Shown here: positions 33,440-45,589 of the stretch, in pieces
Numbering within the stretch: the first letter of the stretch is position 1
Layout: the number at the start of each line of letters is the position of its first letter
Assembly: GCA_963969395.1 (NCBI GenBank)
Contig: OZ017805.1
Location: forward strand, 3,968,001 to 4,032,000
Reading direction: 5' to 3'
Length of the DNA stretch: 64,000 nt
Origin: Pseudoscleropodium purum
Lineage: Eukaryota; Streptophyta; Bryopsida; Hypnales; Brachytheciaceae
Notes under the pieces: model-generated
What the model saw: only the letters and a program-made list of their open reading frames with translations
Databases searched by the model: none
What the model was told of the DNA's origin: nothing
Made by a program: the position numbers and the translations under genes

Positions 33440-35060
33440 TAGCATGTAATTTCTATGAATTTCCAAAGTGGAAGCTTCCTAGCCCCCAAAATCCTCATAT
33501 GACACCATTTACTGACACTTTAATGGAAGTCTAGGAATGGTCAAATGAATATTTAGGATACATTAATGGCTACAAAGAAAAGAATGGTATTTTCACCCTT
33601 ATCTTGCACATTCTACAAGAACTTAGCAATTTGTTCCTAGTAGCTATCATCTAGAGCAACTTTAGAAGAGGCACTATATAAATTAGAATTGTAGCTAGCA
33701 TTTGGGCACTTCTGATATCACCAATGGGGAGGCTTTATGCAAATAATACTTTAATCAATCTTTATTTTTTCCATAATATCTTTCCTAAAAGTCCATTTGC
33801 ATTTCATAATGCCTTTCATGGAGAAGTACTTACATTTTTTTTCTTGTACAAAGACCCAACAATGAAGATGGAATTTTAATCACTATAGGGAGTAGGTGAC
33901 TTTTTCCTCGGCACTGAGGGGAAACTTTGCCTCCTACTAGAGGGATCAACTTTATAGTAGTATGCCTACATTGAGATTGTGTCTTAACTTTTTTAGGTGG
34001 TTGAATTTTGAACTTAACTACACATTTCTTTCTTTCCACGGCTCTGATCTTAAGGAGATGGCAAACATGCTATCATGTAGCAATCTAATAATCAAAGTAA
34101 TGATTTGTTTGCTACCATCTACGATGACTTCATTCAAACTTTCAAGCAAATGACAAATTATCAAGCATTTTTAAATGCCACAACATCAAGGGCCATCAAA
34201 ATAGGAGTTGAAGTTAAGAGGCCCTAGATGCAATGGGGACCTAAAAAAGATTGTAGAGGTATTGAATTACCTTCTTGGCTTGACTGATATTGGAATGCAT
34301 CTTCCACATTTAAAGGCAAAGAAGTGTTTGGTAGTAGTAAACGCAAGCTTGATGTCCCTATTGGTTCAGATGGTGATTCTCATCATCCAAACAAGGTCAA
34401 CTTCTCTTAGCCACTAGTGTAGAAACAATCTATTTGTACACCCAATGTACCCTCTAATGAATTGAACATGCTAGTTAACTTTGCACATGTACCACATGTC
34501 ACTACAATGGAGAGTGATTGTGATACATCGCAATGGCATATTACAAGATTGTCTTCCAAAACAAACTGCAAATGTCACGGCCAGTAGAAAGGTTTAAACA
34601 TCCATTGCAATGCAAAAATTGCAAAAGGATCTAAAGGCACTCCAATCCCAACATATTGTGGTCGCAAAAAACAATATAGTAGAAGAAGATCATAGCCGAC
34701 TTTCAGTTTTGTTCAAATGATATTGAACAATATGTAAAAGGCTCTTAGCGTGCATGGCTAATTTATTGGCCCCAAGTATTAAACATCTGGTTTGTACTAA
34801 GGGACATTAGTTTGACCCGCCAAAAAAAACTACTGCTCAAACAAGAAGTTGGCTTTCAACTCCAAAAGCGACCTCTTATGCCACTTTGACATTTGTTCAC
34901 AATGTCAAATATTTTCAATGCAATCTTTTACGATCAATCTAGCCCTTTGTATGTGGATACATATTCATCAACTTGAAAGAACAAAGCAATTCAATGTATT
35001 GCAAATGCTCCTACTATAAAACATTGCAATAAATGGGAGAATGCTAGTAATGTCAAAGGA
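33440..35060 (+). pseudogene. Unrecognised protein, decayed (plus strand)
   Basis: An early piece at about 33470-33650 reads LPSPQNPHMTPFTDTLMEV* then EWSNEYLGYINGYKEKNG. From about 34109 one frame runs some 700 bases with nine or so stops: FATIYDDFIQTFKQMTNYQ, PSWLD*YWNASSTFKGKEVF, SDGDSHHPNKVNFS*PLV*, HVTTMESDCDTSQWHITRLS. A Cys-containing part follows (NCKCHGQ*KGLNIHCNAKI, then PTYCGRKKQY). Most stops are TAG in place of what look like Gln or Trp codons. The composition is clearly protein-like, unlike neighbouring frames. I cannot name the family; the clustered Cys/His residues might be a metal site, which is speculation. Confidence 0.45.
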
Positions 35061-35637
35061 ATGATCTTGGGGGTAATCATGCTCTCCTTTCCTAGACTTG
35101 GAGCCATAATCTCCCTTCGATTTAGATTAGAGCCTACGTAGAAGGTTTAACAAATCACACTTAGCATATACTTTGAGTACACTTGTCCCAATTTTGTAGC
35201 CATGGCTATTTTAGCAATTGGTGGTTGTCATCAATACGTGAATTGCAAAAAATTTTACTATTGATATTGTTATTTTTGCAAAATGAATCCAGTAGATGAT
35301 AAGTTTATACATTCTCCAAGCTTCAACTTTAATGAAGTAAAGTTCTTTTTCATTAGTATTGATATCATCAAGACTTCAATTAAGAATCTTGCATACTCCT
35401 AGAAGAGCCAAAGTCTTAAAATGATTGACTTTTGAATACGGAAGATTCTAGACTGAAATTAAATATATAAATATAGAAGTATCTATTTCTATTTGGACAA
35501 ATATTATATATGCCAACGTATTCAATATAGCCTATTTTCAATCTCAATTTGAATTTATTGTGCTTCAATTAATTGACTTTATAATATATCCTTTTGATAT
35601 TTAAAAAATTAATGCAAAACTAAAATTCTACACAAAT

Positions 35638-35890
35638 TGTACATAAGCATGGTTATAGGTCCACATTCCTAGTTTCTACAGTAATGGATCCACGTTCATT
35701 GTTTTATGGTAATAGGTGCTACAATTTATTAAAAATAATAAAATTTAGTTAATTTATTTAAATAACATCTATTTTTAGAAAGATTTTTTACTTTTAAAAA
35801 GATTTTTTAAATTTCAGATCTCAACATTCACATAATCCCTGCTCACTACTTGTAGGCTCACGCTCGAAAGTTCACAATCTAATACCATTG
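35638..35890 (+). repeat. Possible Ty1/copia-type LTR remnant with primer-binding-site-like end
   Basis: A segment starting TGTACATAAGC ends at ...CACAATCTAATACCA, followed by TTGGTATCA at about 35889. That word matches the start of the initiator-Met-tRNA primer site (TGGTATCAGAGC) used by many plant copia elements. No coding region follows, since the 3.6-kb element begins 50 bases on. Related fragments lie at 29870 and 30450. Confidence 0.35.
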
Positions 35891-35941
35891 GTATCAAACA
35901 TTCCATACAAGTACATGCATTGAAACTGGTGTGGTGAACAT

Positions 35942-38900
35942 TGTGAGAGCATAGAAACTCAAGTCAAAAAGGACTAGTCTAGTATAGGTTATATAAACTT
36001 AAATTTTTTTTTTAATTCCTAATCTATAGGGATGTTGGCTACCTTAAGACTATTCTAGAAATAGCCAATTTCTGGATTGCTAGAATTGTTACTAGCATTA
36101 TGGAAACGGATCTGAGAGGGATCCAAAATTTGAAAAAGTTTTGAATTTTGGGAACCTAAGTTCTAGGCTTCCGGTCTAGGGAACTAGGTTACCGTTATGA
36201 GAATGATCTTCTATCTATTCTCCACCGGGAACTATCAAGTGCATGCCGGGTACTTAAACCCATGCACTTCATTTTTCTCCCTTTTTTATTGTTGAACCTT
36301 GTGGACGTATAGTTGAAAGAAAGAGTGGTGAATTAGTAACCATGATAAGGAGAGGATGGAAAGGTCGGTGTTGTTTGTACTCGATTAGGTTGTCGGGTGT
36401 CAGTAATTCAAGGCAGCGGTTGGCGATCTGTCAACACAAAAGTTCGTAGTGGCAGCTCGAATGGTTTGTCTGGTCATTCCTTCTAATCCAGCCCACCGAG
36501 TGCCGCTAGAAGAGGACCTCATGTATATCAAGTGCATCAAATTGTTAGATAGGCCGTGGAGTATCAAGAACAAGGAAATGATCAAAGAACTCATTTATAG
36601 AGTTTCAAACCAATACGAATTGATGGTGAGAGGCTGATCCATAGCTTGGATGGAAGACATCTGGGCAGATGTGTATTCATTCAAAAGGAGCGGACTTGGA
36701 TTAGTCAGAAGGACAAATAAGTAAATAACCGGAAAATCCTAGAGTGTGGCTCACACGTAGGAGGATTTTGCCATTAATGATTGCAAGAATGAGAGGCATA
36801 GACGAGTACTAAAATTCCTCATTTTGATCCTATATTTGAAAGCCTACTCCGTTTACGATCACGATGGCTAACACCATCTTCGAGGCCTTAGAAGATTGGA
36901 TTGTGCATTAGGAGAGAGTGATTCAGGGCATAGTGGGGAAACTAGCTAATCACATGGCTAAGGAGAAACATTGTCTTATCACCCTGTATTTATTTCACCT
37001 CTACCATCACAAGGAGGTCTTGAGCACTCAAGAAACAATTCAGTACGACACCGGAGTCGAGATCTTGAAGTACAGATGATGGATGAACTAGAGAAGGAAA
37101 AAAAGGAATCCGAAGAAGAAAGACAAACGGAAGGAGAAGAAGAAGCTGTCGACTAGAAACAAAGGAAGCCCATGGATCTCATTGCATAAGGGAAGGCACC
37201 AATGCCAAATAGAGGAGACCAGAGTCTCGATCCGGAACAACATGAAGATTTGGATTTTTTTAAAGTCGGAATCCAATGGATGTAGTAGGCCAAACAGAAG
37301 TATGGCGACCTGGACAATCACATACTCCTCATCTTGGGCAAACTCAAGGTGGAGCCAAACTAGATTTTGGAAGAAATCTAGAAACGGCTAGATCTAAAAG
37401 AGTTTTGTCAGAAAGAGGAGCATATTCAGAAGTTGGAAGAGGAAAGGGATAGCTTCAAATCCCAATTATAGTGGACGGAAAGGGAGCTGAATGCAGCTAG
37501 ACAAAAGGAGTTGGAGGCTCTTTAATTCGTCTATGACTTCAAGGAACTCGTAATGGTTTTGAAATATATAGTGATTAGAGCTGACCTCTACACCACTTGG
37601 TTGGAGAAGAAAGGTCATATGACTAGATCGAGGATGGTTAAGATCTTGGTCAATTTCAAGGCCTAGATGGGGGTTGTCTTAAATGACATGTGCAAGTTGC
37701 TAGGGTACCTAGATCCGGAAAGGACCCTAGACGTAGAAGGGTATCTAGAAGTCCCTAGAAGCATCATCCGGGATACTCCGGTTCGACAAACTCCGGTTCA
37801 ATAGACTTCTAGTGTTCCGATTCAGCCACAATCGAAAAGACTGAAGACTATTCTTACTTCAGCTACTAGTTCACCAATTAGTCAAGCGCGGACACTAGCA
37901 GAACAAGCATTACCTAAGCTGGAGAAGAAACCAAGTAGGAAGTTCGTTCTAGTAGAGCAAGGCATTTCTGTCCTAATTCTTCTACCACCTGGAAGAATCA
38001 TGGCCGGAAAGTTCAAAACATTCAGATTGAACGTTTGTAGCAACCTTGATGCATGGATTGGAGCAATGACAAATCCGGCCAGGTCTCATCCGAAAGACTT
38101 TTCGCACATGCAACATTCGTCACTAAAGTGGGATCGTGCGGAGATTGAGTTGAGTGATTCATTGCAAGCCGAAGATCTAGAGATTTAAGAGATTGAGGAG
38201 TTGGAAGAGGAGGTGTTGAAGTCTAGATCTGAGGAAGAGATGGAATCTAAAAACTCACCTCCGGAAATTCAATGAAAACCCTAGACCCGGTTGACAGCAA
38301 ATAATATATCAATGAAGGCTTTAGTGAAGACTCCAAACATTCAAAGTGGGAGTAGCACAAAGAAGGCACAGTAAGGTAGATAGATAGCAGATAGTTAGTT
38401 GGATTTTTATTTTGATTCCAGAATGGGTTTCCCAAGCGTGGGCTCGGATTCCAAATTTTTAGGGACAGTTTGCTATGCCCTTTCCGAATATTCTAAGGTG
38501 TTCATTGTATAGTTACTTTGATTTCTGGAGTGCTTTTTTGGCTTTTTAGGCATTGACTTTGAATTTTGGTTTTGGTTTTTAAGGGCAGACAAGTTTGTTA
38601 CCTTTTCATTCCATTCTAGAGCATTTTCAATTATATTTCATTCCCTTCTGAAATCTGAGCCACCAAATTGGACATTCTAGCTTCAACATCTGTGTACAGA
38701 TTATATTGGTTTGTTACTTGGAGCGTTGAGTTGTAAGAAAGACGGGTGAGGAGGAATCCAAATTTTGGGTAGTTGGATGAGATTGAGAGAGTACTATATA
38801 ATAGTATTGGACTTGTGACTAAGGAGCTATGCATGGTGCCTTTGAACTACCAAAACAGTAATCCGGTTATATTGAAGAGTGGTATAAGTGCAAATCCGGA

Positions 38901-39497
38901 ATTGGAAACGATTCCGTGTGGAAATTAGTAACCGCCAGCGGAAAACTCCCACTCACCAAAAAGTTCGCTAACCTTGGAATCCGTCTTACATCTAGAAAGA
39001 CTACCCCTTTGTCAGTTCCAGATGCTTGAGATCTGTCGTTGTAGTAAAGAGGAGTGAATGCTGTCCTACGTGACCTGCATTCCAAATTGGCCATTTGGAA
39101 CATTGTGAGGATCTAGATCTTCTTTTTGTGCTACAACACCTTGATTATTTGGATGTTTGTTTGTTTTTGTCAATTCAATAAGTGTGAGAAACTAGAGTGG
39201 TGAGTCCCTACCCCTCAAAAGATGAATAGTGGACCCTTTGAGGGTAAAATAGAGGTATTGAAAACCAGATTTTTGGAAAGACATAACCGGAAACTGGAAA
39301 AGGGCGGATCCGGATTGAATTTGGATAGTAGTTGGAATCCAAAAGAGAGAGGGAGAGAATAGCCAGAAGGGGAAAAAGAGAGAATCCGAATACTAAGGTT
39401 TGGGAGAACATTTGCAATTCCCTAGGACGATAATCCGTGTCATCTTACCATGTTTTTGTGGCTAAAGATACTTATGCCTAGATTGCGCATAGTGACA
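35942..39497 (+). mobile_element. TG...CA element with perfect 5-bp target duplication AACAT (copy 2)
   Basis: Starts TGTGAGAGCATAG and ends CATAGTGACA. AACAT is present at 35937-35941 and again at 39498-39502. It aligns with copy 1 (13622-17364) along its whole length, differing by substitutions and small indels plus the 198-bp duplication that copy 1 carries. Terminal 400-bp segments were compared by eye and are not repeats of each other. Position inside anonymous AT-rich DNA gives no host gene. Same interpretation as copy 1: solo LTR with a coding region, or an unusual element. Confidence 0.8.
36449..38280 (+). pseudogene. Broken ORF for the element protein (copy 2)
   Basis: It starts with MVCLVIPSNPAHRVPLEEDL and ELIYRVSNQYELMVRG (62 open codons from 36449). 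It continues with stops through AWMEDIWADVYSFKRSGLG, LYLFHLYHHKEVLS and an acidic stretch near 37076-37156 (ELEKEKKESEEERQTEGEEE). Coiled-coil-like segments follow, then GKFKTFRLNVCSNLDAWIGA and FSHMQHSSLKWDRAEIELSD (open frame 38000-38188). Compared with copy 1 it is somewhat less damaged. No enzymatic domain was seen. Confidence 0.55.
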
Positions 39498-39502
39498 AAC
39501 AT

Positions 39503-42015
39503 CATTCAATGCAACAAACATTGTGATAAAGAACATTTTTCAAAGCATTTGCTCAATCGATTAATTGAGATGTTCTTCTACAAACTATATTAACGTGGAA
39601 TGTACTAAACGACTTGACATGCGAACTTTGAATTTCATTTATAAAATGTTGTGCATGTTACTTTACACTTGGTCATGCATGTAATGTAAAATTTGTTCAT
39701 GTACTTTCTTGAACTATGAAAAGATGTACACTATAAGAAAATATGGTAAAAAAGCCCGTAGTAGAATGACGACTACCAATTTTTTCGCCATGTTTTTGTA
39801 CGAGTACTTTGACTACAATGTATAAATGATTTTTTGAGGATTAAATGACTGACAAATATTTTTTTTGCAGTTGGATTTTTAGGACCATAAGTCATACATG
39901 TATATGTACATACATACGTATATATAGAAGATTTATACGTGTATGTGTATACATAGGAATACGTGTGTACATACATGCTTGTGTATGTACATATGTATGC
40001 ATGCGTGTTATGTAAGTACACTCCCTAAAAGTTGTGATGTGTATGTGCAAACAGAGTCTTTACATGTTTAAGCACATTCATTACTTGAGTGTGAATGTCT
40101 TTATGGATTATATATATATATATATATATCCATAGATGTATAGACATGTGATTTAGTGCGCACTTGAAAAATTTATTTTAATGCAAATTTCTATCAATTG
40201 CAAACACATATACATTCATACTTAGTAGTGTAATTCATTGAGTTGATCAATGCTTGACTATGAGCTAGTCATTTATTGTGAGCACAATATACTTGTTAAT
40301 TAATATATACGCAACGCGCATTATTTATTAACTTTTGTACCGTTGTTGATTGCAACATCAGTCATAACTGAATGATTTTAACAACATAATAAAAAATGAG
40401 TGCCATTGCTTGCATTATGATATCATATTACCAACAGAGGCAGCGTGATGACAGCGTCTAGTTAACTCATTAATTGCATCTCCGCCTACTGCATCATTAC
40501 TTAACCTTCCTATTTATGGACTGATGACTATCCTTCTTCTATCACACCACACTATAGTCCCTGTATCTAGGATTGCAAAATACAATAACCAAAAAAGATG
40601 TCACAACCTAAAGGTAATACATGAAAAATGATCAATATTATCCAATATTTGCACTATAAGTCCACTACCAAGGGACAACAAATAAAATATCCTTCGTAAC
40701 AAGCAATCTATCTACCTTGGGTTGCAGCATATAGACATTGACTTGAGGTGTACAAAATTCTAAAATTGTGACATTAGAAGAGTCTTCTACCATTTGACCA
40801 CCACCAAGAGCTCCTCCTAAATTGTGTATTCATGCGTTTACAAACACCTACACGTTAGATATGGAGAGGTTACATTCTTTTTAGAAAGGTAGAATTAGGG
40901 ATGGAATAATGAAAACAAAATATCCTTTGAATATAGAAAATCTAAGCCAGTATTGACAAAGATCAACAAAAAGATGATGCAACACTATAATATATGAACC
41001 AACTCAATGCTCGAGCTTTATAGCTATATGTTGATATTTTAGAGACGGAGATATGCCATGTGCTACTATCCGTCATGGTGCTTTGTACCTACCATCTTAG
41101 TGTTTTGCAAGGCCATATGTACTATGAAGTGGCTACAAGTAAAACACAAATCTACATGGTTAAAGACTCTTATTTTCTCATTGAATGTGATGATTTATAT
41201 ATTTAATTTCAACAAAATTTTGATAATACAAAATCTAAAAACAATACCAAAGAACAATATAAATGAGCATACCATACTATTGGCATCCCTTCCACCAAAA
41301 AGAAGTAGTAGACCATTTTAGTATAAGAATCTTGCATTTTTTTGCCTTATTTTGCTTTAACGCAACATATTTTTTTTATGCCACTACGTTGTTCACTAAA
41401 TGTATGTAGTGGCACAAATTGAGAGTGAAGTTTTTGGAGACACAATCATAGAAAGTGTAGAACGTAGGAATTACATTTCTGACACACATGTTTTTTTTCA
41501 TGTCCAAAATAACGCCTCACGTTTTTTTATAACATCCCAAAAAAAAAACATGTGCCACATTAGCAAATAGAGCCATTTTGACTGTAGATAAGTTAGTAAA
41601 ATTACTACAATCTATAGTAAAATGTTGACCATATGTGAAAAATTTAGAAGAGGGGCAACCACGTGGCATACTTTGTATAAAGAAGAAATAGATGGATGAA
41701 TACCATGGATGAAAAGACATGGCCTTTATACAAGTAAAGTGGTAGGAAGTAAAACAATCCATATGGGATATCTTAGACAATATAATCTTGATGTCAGAAA
41801 CAACATTGAGATGCTTAAAACAACATCAATATGTCTAAATAAATGTCCAAACATTTGAAACAATGTTGAGAAGTACAATGGCTAAGTTTCTATATTCTAG
41901 TTATCCCATATCTTTTGTCTCACCATGTACAGAGAATAGATACAAATATGATCTATGTAATCTTCATTTCCACTAATCTTTAATGAAGGAATTTCTTCAT
42001 TTTGCCATCATAATT
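39503..42015. other. No gene recognised; one orphan CACTATAAG end and microsatellites
   Basis: CACTATAAGAAAATATGG at 39729 looks like a CACTA left terminus, but no mate with a matching 3-bp duplication was found. A CCACTAC...GTAGTGG inverted pair sits at about 41371-41403. Otherwise AT-rich without coding structure. Confidence 0.4.
39893..40130 (+). repeat. TACATA/TATGTG-rich tract and (AT)n
   Basis: Alternating purine-pyrimidine words (TATGTACATACATACGTATA) are followed at about 40109-40128 by (TA)10. The minus-strand frame 39773-40021 (Tyr/Thr repeats) is its translation and is not a gene. Confidence 0.75.
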
Positions 42016-42554
42016 TTTTTATTGGTAGATATTAAGTTTTCTTTATTTCTTGGTGAATTCTGTCATTTTTCTTGTTGTTTTTATTTTATTTTTTAAATTA
42101 TTTTAACTAACTATTTTTTGTTGGTCTTGCCCTATAGGTATGGTATGCACTAATGGATGTTTCAAAAAACATCTAATTTGATGTCTCAAAAAGTAGCATT
42201 AAAATTTTTAAGCTAACATATTGATCATGTCAAATTCTTTGTAGGTCCACATCAAATTTATAAGGGGTCTACATCACCAAACATGTCATAGATGAAAAAG
42301 GTGTTCTATGTGGCGCTACTCGCTAAAAAAGGCTCATGTGGTAGTGGCCACCCCTCCACGTGTCATATTTTTGAGATGCCCTTGTACACTCGTTTTGTCC
42401 ATGTTTTACCAAAAACAAGCTACGTTAGGGCACGTTTTGGTCCATGTTTTTTACTTGTCAATTATAACGCATTTTTTAGACATCATAGTTGACATGAAGT
42501 CATGTTTTCCGGAGTTGGTTCTAACATCTCAAAAATCTCTATTTTCTTATAGTG
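42016..42554 (-). mobile_element. Truncated CACTA-type element end (inverted copy of 55748-56285)
   Basis: Reverse-complemented, it starts CACTATAAGAAAATAGAG and shares about 540 bases with the segment starting at 55748, including GTTAGAACCAA, TGCCCTAACGTAGCTTG and ACCAACAAAAAATA. Similarity stops at the same inner point in both copies. The other terminus could not be identified, so length and target duplication are unknown. The 83-codon plus frame 42308-42559 lies within it and has no match among known families. Confidence 0.6.
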
Positions 42555-42839
42555 TCTAATCGTACACAAGTTGTAGGATACTTGTGATAAAACAAAACTT
42601 ACAAAAAGGCATTAGTGTCTTTGCCAAAAAAACAAGAAAGGATAAAATAAGAGCCCGTGCTCAAGCATTCCATGATCAACAATGTAGCAATAACAATTCA
42701 ATACCCAAACTAGATTGTAAACACTAATAATAGCTCTGAAAATTGCAGAAAAGATTTAAGTACAATCTCATTTGTGTATTGAACACAATCGTACCAATCG
42801 AAGTGCTCTTCCCATTAATACCAAGGTTTAGAGTTTAGT

Positions 42840-44016
42840 CAACCATGTGTCTATGTTCATATCCAGTTATATTTGGAAAAATGTGACAACTTCTCTATCA
42901 AATATTGTTATAGAGAAGACCTCATGTTTTGACACAATTGTTGTCAACATGACTACAATAGTCCAACCTATGTCACAAGTTATCCAACCTCTTAATTCAC
43001 TCACCTGTGCACCACCTAATCCATGCACCGATAAAAAGCTTCTTTGTTCTCTCCTGCACTGCAATAGTGGTCTACAATCTAAATTCCACGACACCAATTG
43101 AGCTGGCAATTCCATCACTATCTTCTTGCATTACAAAAAACATTTCACACTAATTGTTATTATGAAAAACATTACAAGATCACAAAGAACTACGCCAGAA
43201 TGGACCTCAAAATTGAACCTGTGGACAGAAACACATCAAATTAAGAAAAAACGACATGTGCAAAAAACCTACTACTACCTCAAATCTTGAAAACCCATAC
43301 ACAGTAAATAAAGTTCACAAACAAAACCACATCCGTAATGTTTCCGGCGGCTATATGAAGCAAGAAAAGCTGCCCAAGGATGGCAAACTTACACTACAAC
43401 TTCTTAAGGAGTAGCTCCATCTATGGAATCAATCAATTGCTCAAGTAAGAATCCAACATACACCCATTGATTAGCATACCAACCCTATCAACCGACTTGA
43501 CTATTGAAAATTACCATCGCTTCAAAGAGGACCATCAAAAATTTAGGTTAAAAAAAATTACAATTCTCTTTTGAAATGAATGACAAGACTAATTAAATTT
43601 AAATCGTTTGAATGACATATATAGAAATATGCATAAAAACCTACCAAAATTGGTCATAACACATCTATGAATTGCAACAAGGATCAAAATCCAATCCCCA
43701 ACCTAACCACATTATTCAATTCAATTTCCGAAAGGTGTTTTCAACTGGTCTCATTCTCTATTAGTCTGATACAACTTTGACTTCCTCCCTAATATTTGTA
43801 TCGCCCAATTTCTTGCTCCATGGTGCACACGTACACATCCCTATTGTAACATATGACAATACCTCATATTGGATGAATATGATAAGAATCAACATATGCG
43901 GCACCGATTGGGTCATTTCCAATACATTGTTTAAATGTGAAACAAACAAAGCTGATAGTAAAGTCACTTTTGATTATGCAACACAAACGTTAATTTTCAA
44001 TCACTTCGGTACATCT
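42840..44016 (-). pseudogene. Unrecognised minus-strand exon remnants
   Basis: Two coding-like stretches. About 43110-43000 reads DGIASSIGVVEFRL*TTIAV then FIGAWIRWCTG before a GGTGAGT-like donor. About 43970-43690 reads ISFVCFTFKQCIGNDPIGAA, YVDSYHIHPI*GIVICYNRD and VYVCTMEQEIGRYKY. These are balanced, protein-like peptides with one or two stops each. I do not recognise the family. Orientation agrees with the duplicated exon at 44017-45206, so they may belong together. Confidence 0.35.
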
Positions 44017-45206
44017 TACCTGCCCTAAATCCAGGCTGCTATCACTAAACTCTATTGCAAATCACACCACATCTATAGTATACAATTTGAGCAATATTTT
44101 CAAGCTTTGTCAAAAATAAGTATCAATCCAAAAAGACATGAATCAATGTTCTTTTCTTGTACGTCCAAGCTTCTTTCAAGGTTCGAAGATTGGGAATCAC
44201 ATAGTTATCAGCATTGAATAACTTATAGCTATGCTGATTGCCAAGGACCGCAATATAACACAAGTTCCCAATTCCAAGTTGAATAAATTTCTTCAAACAA
44301 AAATTCTAAACTCTAGTTTGTGAAATGGCTCATTTCTTCTTGCTCAGTCTGTGAAACTCCCATATTTGTTTTCTTAGCCAATAAAACCTGGGATGAATTA
44401 AATGATTTGCTATTTGAATTATACTGCACTAATTGCATAGACAATCAATCGGCAATCATTAATCGGCAAATTAATTACTTGCACTCTATAAGCTTTGAAG
44501 GAACAAGTGCTTCTCTCCTCTTCTATAATAAGAGCAAGAAAGGTCGATACAACATTTCTCCTACAACAATTGGCATCTCACCTCTATCCTACAATTTCTA
44601 TCACACACCCACGAGCTCAAATTAAAATGGCTCCAAACCAACTACCAAAGTAGAGAAATAAGCTAGAATCCCATTACAAATCTTGTAAAAGTGGGCATTG
44701 CAATACTACTTCCCACATTCAGTCATCCTAATACAATAGTACAAGAAATCTCCCTCCATGAGCCTTCAATTCACCATAACAACCATATGTGAACCCACAA
44801 CAAACTACACCATGCAACACTCTTGTTCTTACCAATCCTAAATCCAGGTTGCAGCCACTAAACTCTATTGCAGATCACACCACATCTATAGTACACTTTC
44901 ACTAGATCTTTCTAGCTTAACTGGGAAGAAGTGCTAATTCCAAAAGACATGAATTAGTGCTCTTCTCTTGCAAGCCCAAACTATTGTTAAGGTTCGAAGT
45001 CTAAGAATCACGCAGTCATTAGCATTGAATAACTTAAAGCTATGTTGATTGACATGGACCGTAATATATCACGTTTTTCCAAATAAAAATGTTAAACTCT
45101 AGTTTGCAAAATAGTTCATTTCTTCTTATTGAATTTGTTAAACTCCCATATCTACTCCTAAGCCAAAAAAAAATGGGATGAATTACAGAGCTTGCTATTT
45201 GACTTG
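44017..45206 (-). pseudogene. Directly duplicated exon-like segment, unrecognised protein
   Basis: About 380-400 bases at 44017-44420 recur at about 44830-45206, in the same orientation, offset about 813 bases. On the minus strand copy 1 reads LCYIAVLGNQHSYKLFNADN, YVIPNLRTLKEAWTYKKR, then YYRCGVICNRV and a GG|GTAAG-like end. Copy 2 keeps the same words with more stops. The shared boundary AATCCAGG...TTACC suggests an exon with a splice donor. No function can be assigned. The 101-codon plus-strand frame at 44320-44625 is not supported by copy 2. Confidence 0.45.
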
Positions 45207-45589
45207 CTATTGGGTCCGCTTTCTTTTATCTAGTCATACTTTGTCAGTTTTGTTGTCTCACCATTGTGTAGGATCCACAAAGTACCCTTTCCAAAGTTTT
45301 TTAATTGATTGTGGTTCACCTAAATCCATCACAATATTCTTTATCTATGTCATTCACATTCTCACCAAGAGAAGCAAACTCTTTTTGTGACAATAGGCAT
45401 ATGATACATATCTGAAGCATTGGAATTTGAAGGTGATTTCTTCCATATTGATGAAAATGATGAACACCAGATTGGTCCACTACCTCGTATGTGAGAAGAC
45501 AAGGGCATGGATAAACAAGGGTAGATAGGCCATGGAGACTTGAAGATTGAGATTGGACAGATATCCTAGATACACAAATTCATAGGAAA

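Noticed and set aside
39729..42554. CACTATAAGAAAAT at 39729 and its complement ending at 42554 as the two ends of one transposon
   Set aside because: Similarity ends after about 15 bases and the flanking triplets (GTA and TCT) do not match; the 42554 end matches the 55748 end far better.
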